A DNA stretch of 64,000 bases, from positions 62,001 through 126,000 of the forward strand of contig FWWN02000656.1 of assembly GCA_900175165.2 (NCBI GenBank), in the 5' to 3' direction. The DNA comes from Rhizomucor pusillus. Taxonomy: Eukaryota; Mucoromycota; Mucoromycetes; Mucorales; Lichtheimiaceae. Each line of letters opens with the position of its first letter. The first letter of the stretch is position 1. The notes under the pieces are model-generated. The model did not search any database, was not told the origin of the DNA, and saw nothing but the letters and a program-made list of their open reading frames with translations. The position numbers were made by a program, and so were the translations under genes. Positions 57,764 through 64,000 of the stretch are shown in pieces.

Positions 57764-60700
57764 TTACAGTGCACTGGCAACCTTTTGTTTGATCTCCAGA
57801 ATGGTATTGACAAACTCAGTGTTGCTACGAAAGAATTGTTGGTTAGCGACGGTTTTCAAAAGAAACCACTCTCCCTGCTTACTTTAGATTTTCAGAATTT
57901 GCAGCAGACAAATTAAATATACCGGCCATCATTTGCTCTGCTACAGCTTGCGTTACACTTGGAGGAAAATCTCGCAAAAGTCCTAAGCATTTCAGGATAT
58001 CATCTTGCATTTGTTCCTAATAAACGCATGTAAGATTTTCATTATTGTACATGTCTTATCAATTGCTTACTTTGCCTGCAAAGCTGATGCACAGTCGTAA
58101 AAGCGCAACGACAGCTCGCTCTACTACCAAAGCACTTTGCTTGTCAGCATAATCTAGAATGCCAAAAATGTATTTCATGGTATATGGCCTAAAAGCTTGG
58201 TTATCAAGGGATTCCCAATAGTTGTTTGTGTTGATACATACCAGACAATTTCTATGCGGTCAGAATTTCTAAGTGTAATAGTGACGATGAATTCCAGAAA
58301 GAGGACAGTAACAGGATCGTAAGGTATCGTCGTCTTCGATTCTTCTATGGCTTTAGCATCATATCCGACTTGCTGGATGCTGCTCACCAGTGCGATTAAT
58401 GGATCTGTATCCAGATTGCTATTTCTCCATTAAGTTACTCGTCTTCAACTAGAATAATTTAGTACACTAACCTCATTTCTGACAGAAGTTCTTCCAGCTT
58501 GCACGCCGTTATACAATCCACGGCGCACATAGTACTTTCTACTTCCTCCTCCGTTGGGTCTGCGCGGTAAGATTCGTCACTCGAGTATGGTGATAGTAGG
58601 TAAGATGACAGGGTCGAAAGCAAAGAACCATCTCGTCGATTCTGCTGTTTTGATGGTGGCGGGCTCTTTGGTTTCAAAGGTATGCTCGTTGTGCCAGACA
58701 CAAAATCCTCCACCTGCAGCATTGAGCCGGGTAGCAGCGAATTAACAAAAAGATTGTGGATAATTTCAAGTATCTTCTTCCAGCTTTTGCGCATAGAGTT
58801 GCCGTGTCGCATGATTATAGTAAACACAACTACAGCTGCAAGCTGGCCTTTGTAGTTTCGTCCAAATTGCACTGCGAGATTACTAACGACATAGGTTTGT
58901 CCTGCAACATCCACGATAGGATCCGGCAGTGAGCTCCGGTTATCGGCAGTTTCCAAAAGACCTGTCATTGTTGCAAGGTTGACAACGATCGCGTCAAAAA
59001 CGTTGTATAATTCAAAATGTGCAGACAGCATTGCACACTGATGGAAGCCCGAAATAGCCTTTTGTAAAGTGTTATCATCTTGCGCAGTATCGAATGCTAT
59101 TACATGTTTCGGATTAGCTTGCATATATCCAATGCTAACGCTTTTCCGTACCATATGCAATGGCCGCTAAAGCGGGTTTCCATGCTAGTTTGAATATATC
59201 TTTATCGTATGCCGAAGTATCGCATACAACGAAGGGTCCAGATGTTTGTGACCGATGCAACAGTTGCTTCCAGGCATAGTTGAAACCAAGACGACCTTCA
59301 TGCTCTTCAGGCATAACGATTTCATCCTGACGAATTGCTTCGTAGATAGCGCTCTTTTGATCCATGTTAATAGGTGGGTTTCGAATCTTCTTGAATAACT
59401 TACAAGATGCTCTTTTGGGAAATCCTTGCCATCATTGACACCCCGAAGATTGCGCATGTAGTCATCCAAAGTCATCCGCCGCTAATGTCGATTAATGAGA
59501 AATCTCAACATTCACAGTAAATCATATACTTACCCGCACTTGTGGATTATGCTGGTCTGTATTCAGCATTATTATGGAGTAGGCCAAAAGTTGAGCGGCC
59601 TCAGGATTTGCAATTTCCGGCGGCGAAGATTCATAAAAGACCTCAGCAAAGGTATCTGTTACGCGCATAATCTGCTGCGACTCGCCAGGTAACCGGAATG
59701 TTTCCAGAACCATTCTGAGAGCTTCATCCATACGTTTCTATCTGAAACTTAGAATTTTGAGGTCTCAAAATTTGCAATAAAGATACTTACTCCGCTAAAG
59801 TCAAACTGGCGCATAAAGACCTGAAGTAATGGAAGATTGTCAGGTTTACCGAGGTATTCTCCAAGAGTCTTCTTATTGAGTTGCTGCGTCGATCGCAAAA
59901 AGTGTGCAAGGCTGACCGTTGTATCTCCATTCTCATCAGCCACTACAATGTTGTTCTCTAGAGCATACGTTACAAATCGGTCCTTTTGCGTTAGACAAAT
60001 ATATTCTAATTACCTATCAAAAACTTGATACCCTTCTTGGGACTCTCATTGAACAACGTCGCGCCTTCCAAAATCAATCTCTTCCTTGCTTTTCTTTCCA
60101 GTAATTCTTTGCTGGAAGTCAACTGTAGAGAAAAGATTTTCAGTATGTATGTATATGTGAACGGAAACTTTGGATACTCGATTACCTGTCCACCTTGAAC
60201 TCCAGGATTCTTTATGTAACAATTGCATTCAGCGTTGTGAGATACAGATGTTTCTATGGATGATAATTCTTACCTCAGAATTGATTCGCTCCACCATGTG
60301 ACTGATGAATAACAATAGGGTATCCAGGCACAGAAAGTGTGAATTGAAGGCAACGAAACCAGTCGGGTCAGGGAAAGAGTTCTGATGTAACATATTAATA
60401 TAACTGATCTGCAAACCATTCTCTAAAAAATGATTCATACTCTGCTTAAAAACTGGATTGTTTCTTCAAACAAGTCGCCACAAGAAAGATCGCAGTCATA
60501 GTTGAACCAAAGATCGACCATGAAGCTTGGTATCCGCGCGCATTGAAGTAGACATTCCAGTAACAATTCCCGAATTTCTGGTGAAACTGGCGTGTAATCT
60601 GATCCTACAGTTTTGTTCGATCGTGCATAAATGCTAGGTGATGCGCTTCGAATCTCAACATGCCGGGAGTCTCCGTTTTCCTTGGTAGTGTGTACGAGTG

Positions 60701-62641
60701 ATATGTTGCCTTCTTCGTCCACATCAACCTTGAATCCTCTGCTGTTGTTTCCAGATGGTGGTGAAAGACGTTCGATCAGGAAAAATAAGAATAACTCTTG
60801 CTGCAGCTTGAGATGTGGTCGCATGGTATCCAGCACGTTAGAAATTACACGCAAGGTTAGGGATAGCAATGGAGTTGAATCAGATTTCGCGAGCTAGATC
60901 ATTTTGGCTTAGGATCAGATTCGACAAAATCTTTAGGCATATGTTAATAATAAATCTACCTGGAAAAGATATTTGCAAAAGTCATCAGCAACCAAGTTCC
61001 GTAGACTCTCAAAGCGACTAATACTTCGTCCGCCAACTTCGAAGGCGACATTTAAAATGCTGAGAGCCATTATCCGCATGGAGTCTGTATGTTTATGTTC
61101 ATGAGGATTCAACAGCGATATCAATACGCGCAATAGCTCTTTGATTGCGGGTAATCCGTATGGGCGCAGACGAGTTCCTTCTATATCTGAATTCATTAGC
61201 GAATACTCAATAGCATTAAAATGGCTGAGGACGCATCCAAACCTGTCGTTTCGCCTATCTCTGCTTGATTGGATACTACATTGTTATTTTCATCGTCCCC
61301 AGATGTCGATGGGCTTTCCGCTGCGGCGACGTTGCTTGTTTCTCCATTACTATTTCGTTCCACCACGCGAAATTCGGTGAGTACAGTTTCTGTCTGCTCA
61401 TTGTCATTTTCTGCAGAAGTGGGTGCAGGGGAAGGTGATGGTCTTGGTGCGCTCATATGCGGTGAGGCTATGTCTTTATTGACTTCGTCTTTAGGCGTTT
61501 CAGCTGGTGTGTCAACGTATACCCATTCTTCTTCCAACGATTTTAATCTAGAAATAAAACTTTAACACACAATGAAGCAGTTCATTCCTTCTTCTCTTAC
61601 CTCTCGAACATAGAGATTACCATATTTATCATCACATGTTCTGCTGATCTGCGCAGCATTTCTATGCAAACATTACAATCTTCGAAATAAAATGACAACT
61701 CCAAACGTCAATGTTTACCTGATAATCGCATTTGACAGCACATGCTCAATCCGGTTTCCATCATCTCGCATACAGCCTCGTCACTGAGCACTTGCCCGCA
61801 CTCGCTCGTCAATGCCATCTCCAAAACCTGAAGCATCCGTAATAGCACAAGTTCGTCAGATGCTGCATCAGAAGCTTCGAATTTGCAATGTGTTGCTGCA
61901 GTGGATAATGTATTCATAGCAAATGCTATACTTGGATTATGCAGACCTAAACGAATTATGATAAGAGACGAACGCTATTCTTTACGGAACAGAATACTTA
62001 CCAATGATGCCATAATGCAAAAATTTCTCGATACTGCTCAATGCTGTCGCGGCGATTGGGCCTGTCGTATTGCCTGATCGTATAACTTCCAGGAATGGGT
62101 TCAATAGAATCGACGCATCTAGCTCGGCGACGTCTTTAAAATTCACTTTAGTTTTATTTTTGATCGATTGCTTGCATATATTTTCAGATGTTTACCCTGA
62201 ACTGTTCCCAAATACTCTCTCAAACTGGTGAATTTCTCCATCAATGGATTTTCCTAGTCAAATTGTTAGTAAGTCATGACGATATATATGAGCATTTCAG
62301 TACCTGTTTTCGTGCCTGTGCTTCCTTGGGGCCCATATGTCCTTGGCGCAGACCCATACTCGATCCCAGTCTTCCCATATTGAGGTCACTAACGTTCATT
62401 CCGGACCACCGTGCATTCTTGCGCATTGCACTAGTGACAACTAGTAATACAATATGAGCTTTGTGAGCTATCCTTTCTTAACGTTGCAGCCCTGCATACC
62501 AATGATCTCTGCATGGACTAATTGTGACCAAGTGAGCTCTGCTTTGATTCGATGGACGATCGCAAAGGAGTTCCCTGTCTCTATCGGGGATGGCGAAACA
62601 AGCGGCGCATTACCGCTGTCGGATGAACTGGCGGTTGTCAT
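57764..62641 (-). CDS. GBF1/Gea-type ARF guanine-nucleotide exchange factor
   Basis: This large Sec7-domain GEF activates ARF at the early Golgi to start COPI coat assembly. The N-terminal DCB/HUS region has KNARWSGMN, SILLNPFLEVIRSGNTTGPI, ELVLLRMLQVLEMAL and EMLRRSAEH. A disordered Ser/Pro/Thr insert follows (about 61540-61230). The Sec7 domain is clear: LAHFLRSTQQLNKKTLGEYL, FMRQFDFSG, RLPGESQQIMR with the catalytic glutamate, and AYSIIMLNTDQHNPQVR. The YS...M...NTDxHN form is the brefeldin-A-sensitive type (inference). Later HDS regions run to EFVNTILEIKQKVASAL. More than fifteen short introns. The start at 62641 (MTTASSSDSGNAPLVS) is one of two possible ATGs but leads in frame to the first domain. 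Confidence 0.9.
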
Positions 62642-63762
62642 TGATGAGGTGGCAGTTGCACACCAAGAATGTATAAAGCCGAAAGAGTTTAATAGAAGGT
62701 CAAAGTTCTGAGAGCTTTTGGGACCAATAACAAAAGGACTTAGCATATTGCGGTTATTGCAATCAGTCTCAGACTCACAATGTAGTTCAACTGAACCTCG
62801 CTTATATATATGTATATATATCTGTTCAAACGGACTTGTCCTCAAAGAGGATCGCAGGAAATGAATGTCCTCTCCTCCCCTAAAAAAGAAAGTCAGCCAG
62901 ATGCAAGGAGAGCAGCGTGGAACCGCGAAATGCTTCCACGTCAAATTTTTCAACGTGGATGAACCATGATAGACATGTATTCGTGTCATTTCGAGACTCT
63001 CCTCAATAAGGTGTGCTCAAGTCTTTAATGGGCTATTAACTTTACACTGTGATATCCGGGAATTCTGGTCGCAATACCTGTAAACACCGCCTACTTTAAT
63101 ATTGTAAATAAGACACAAAAGTTTTCCAGGTATGTAATTTTCTGCGGTTATCTCAGTTGCAGAATGTAAAGATTATGTACGTGAGTGCGTAGCGAGAATC
63201 CAGCAGAATGCTCAACCTAAAAACCATTAATTATTAAGCTTTTCTATGATATTTTATTGCTATAAAATAATTGATACGTATATATAGAGACACAGATTGG
63301 TGATGTATTATTTAAGTACAGCATTTGCCTATCTTTGCACGTTTTCCTAGTGGCATAAAGGACAGCGTTGTTTTGAGTCCCATTGATGGAAAAGCACAAT
63401 CAAAATTTCGTTGCAGAGTTGACGGAAGACAACTTCCGTCAGCAAAACACATATCCTTATCTGACATGCGAAAATGGATTTGATTTGTGATAATTTGCTG
63501 TCAAAAATGGAGAGGAAATATACAGCGCTTATGATTTGCGAGGTGAAATGTATGTAGAGGGGCAGATTCAAGTCTAGGATGTCAAACGGGATCATGAGGC
63601 ACAGGACAAATGTGGATGTAAACAGAGCGTCATCTGCTCCCATATGAGTCGATGTTTTAGTTGCATCTATTTCTTCCTTCTCCTCCTTTTTTTTTAGCCG
63701 TCTCTTTATTCCTTCGTACCTTTTCATACCTTTTTCCAAGCGTTCTTCTAACAAAACACTAC
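62642..63762. other. divergent spacer between ARF-GEF and proline-rich gene
   Basis: About 1.1 kb. It contains an AT dinucleotide stretch (62802-62820) and a perfect 9-base hairpin at 63420-63441 (TGACGGAAG, loop acaa, CTTCCGTCA). CT-rich sequence at 63665-63755 looks like the core promoter of the next gene. No gene supported. Confidence 0.45.
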
Positions 63763-64000
63763 ATGAGCGCCGTTCCACCGCTTGCCCCAGGGTATGGAGG
63801 ACCGCCTTCCATGATCACACCGGTTGGTTCAGCACCATACTATCCTGCTCAGCCTGTACCTTACGCCAACCCACCAGGTAACTAGAATGCTCAGGAGTTT
63901 GCCTGAAGGAACCACCTAACATTGGTCTACAGTATTACCACCAGGTTCAGCAGCCGCACCATCCATGTACGGCGTCGCACCTCCTCCACCGCCACCTCCT
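63763..64000 (+). CDS. proline-rich protein, 5' end only
   Basis: Exon 1 (63763 to about 63880) encodes MSAVPPLAPGYGGPPSMITP and continues Pro/Tyr/Gly-rich. It splices (gtaact...ctacag) in frame to VLPPGSAAAPSMYGVA and a poly-Pro run at the window edge. Low-complexity Pro-rich starts occur in RNA-binding, actin-related and trafficking proteins, so no family can be named. The gene continues beyond 64000. Confidence 0.6.

Overview
The window is nuclear DNA from a filamentous fungus, most likely an early-diverging one (Mucoromycota, probably Mucorales). The evidence is the gene style: many short spliceosomal introns of about 50-70 bases, compact spacing, and fungal-type families such as a two-chain arginine-pathway CPA1, Dbp3, Bud22, Nhp10, Ede1-like and Nup57/54. 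A decayed Fanzor-type RNA-guided nuclease, the P450 type and a polysaccharide lyase 14 protein also fit that lineage. The species assignment is inference. Two runs of N (20915-21302 and 35755-35814) are assembly gaps.

Layout. 1-1.6 kb: no supported gene. 1.6-7.3 kb (-): a very large Sel1-repeat protein. 7.8-9.8 kb (-): hormone-sensitive-lipase-type alpha/beta hydrolase. 10.4 kb (+): PYM, the exon-junction-complex disassembly factor. 11.7 kb (+): an orphan with a C-terminal hydrophobic tail. 12.6 kb (-): proteasome alpha5. 14.2 kb (+): Bud22. 15.8 kb (-): a small membrane protein. 16.4 kb (-): secreted PL14 lyase. 17.4-26.4 kb is a gene-poor island holding a broken Fanzor gene, GC-rich hairpin clusters and duplicated noncoding blocks. 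26.4-27.9 kb (+): CPA1, the small subunit of arginine-specific carbamoyl-phosphate synthase, with a leader uORF. 27.9-39.7 kb is a run of minus-strand genes: dynactin p150, an HDHD2-like HAD phosphatase, cyclophilin A, a coiled-coil protein, RNA polymerase III subunit Rpc9 and an Nhp10-like HMG protein. 40.6-46.4 kb holds a damaged P450, a Myb-like gene, zinc-finger-like fragments and an inverted P450 relic. 46.7-63.8 kb returns to housekeeping genes: Dbp3, DTWD1, succinate dehydrogenase subunit 4, an Ede1/Eps15-like EH protein, a multi-pass membrane protein, an Nup57/54 FG nucleoporin, a GBF1/Gea ARF-GEF and the start of a proline-rich protein at the right edge.

The best discovery is in the CPA1 leader. 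A spliced 25-codon uORF at 26433-26601 reads, across an intron, into DYICDQIWKSSGSF. This closely matches the arginine attenuator peptide that controls CPA1/arg-2 in yeast and Neurospora (DYISDHIWKTSSH in yeast). Its stop lies only three bases before the CPA1 ATG, and a perfect Gcn4/CPC1-type TGACTCA site lies upstream. The locus therefore carries both general amino-acid control and arginine-specific translational control, and splicing of the leader intron decides whether the peptide can exist. The second notable item is the Fanzor relic, which keeps recognisable RuvC motifs, a zinc ribbon and a bipartite basic signal but has stops and frameshifts.
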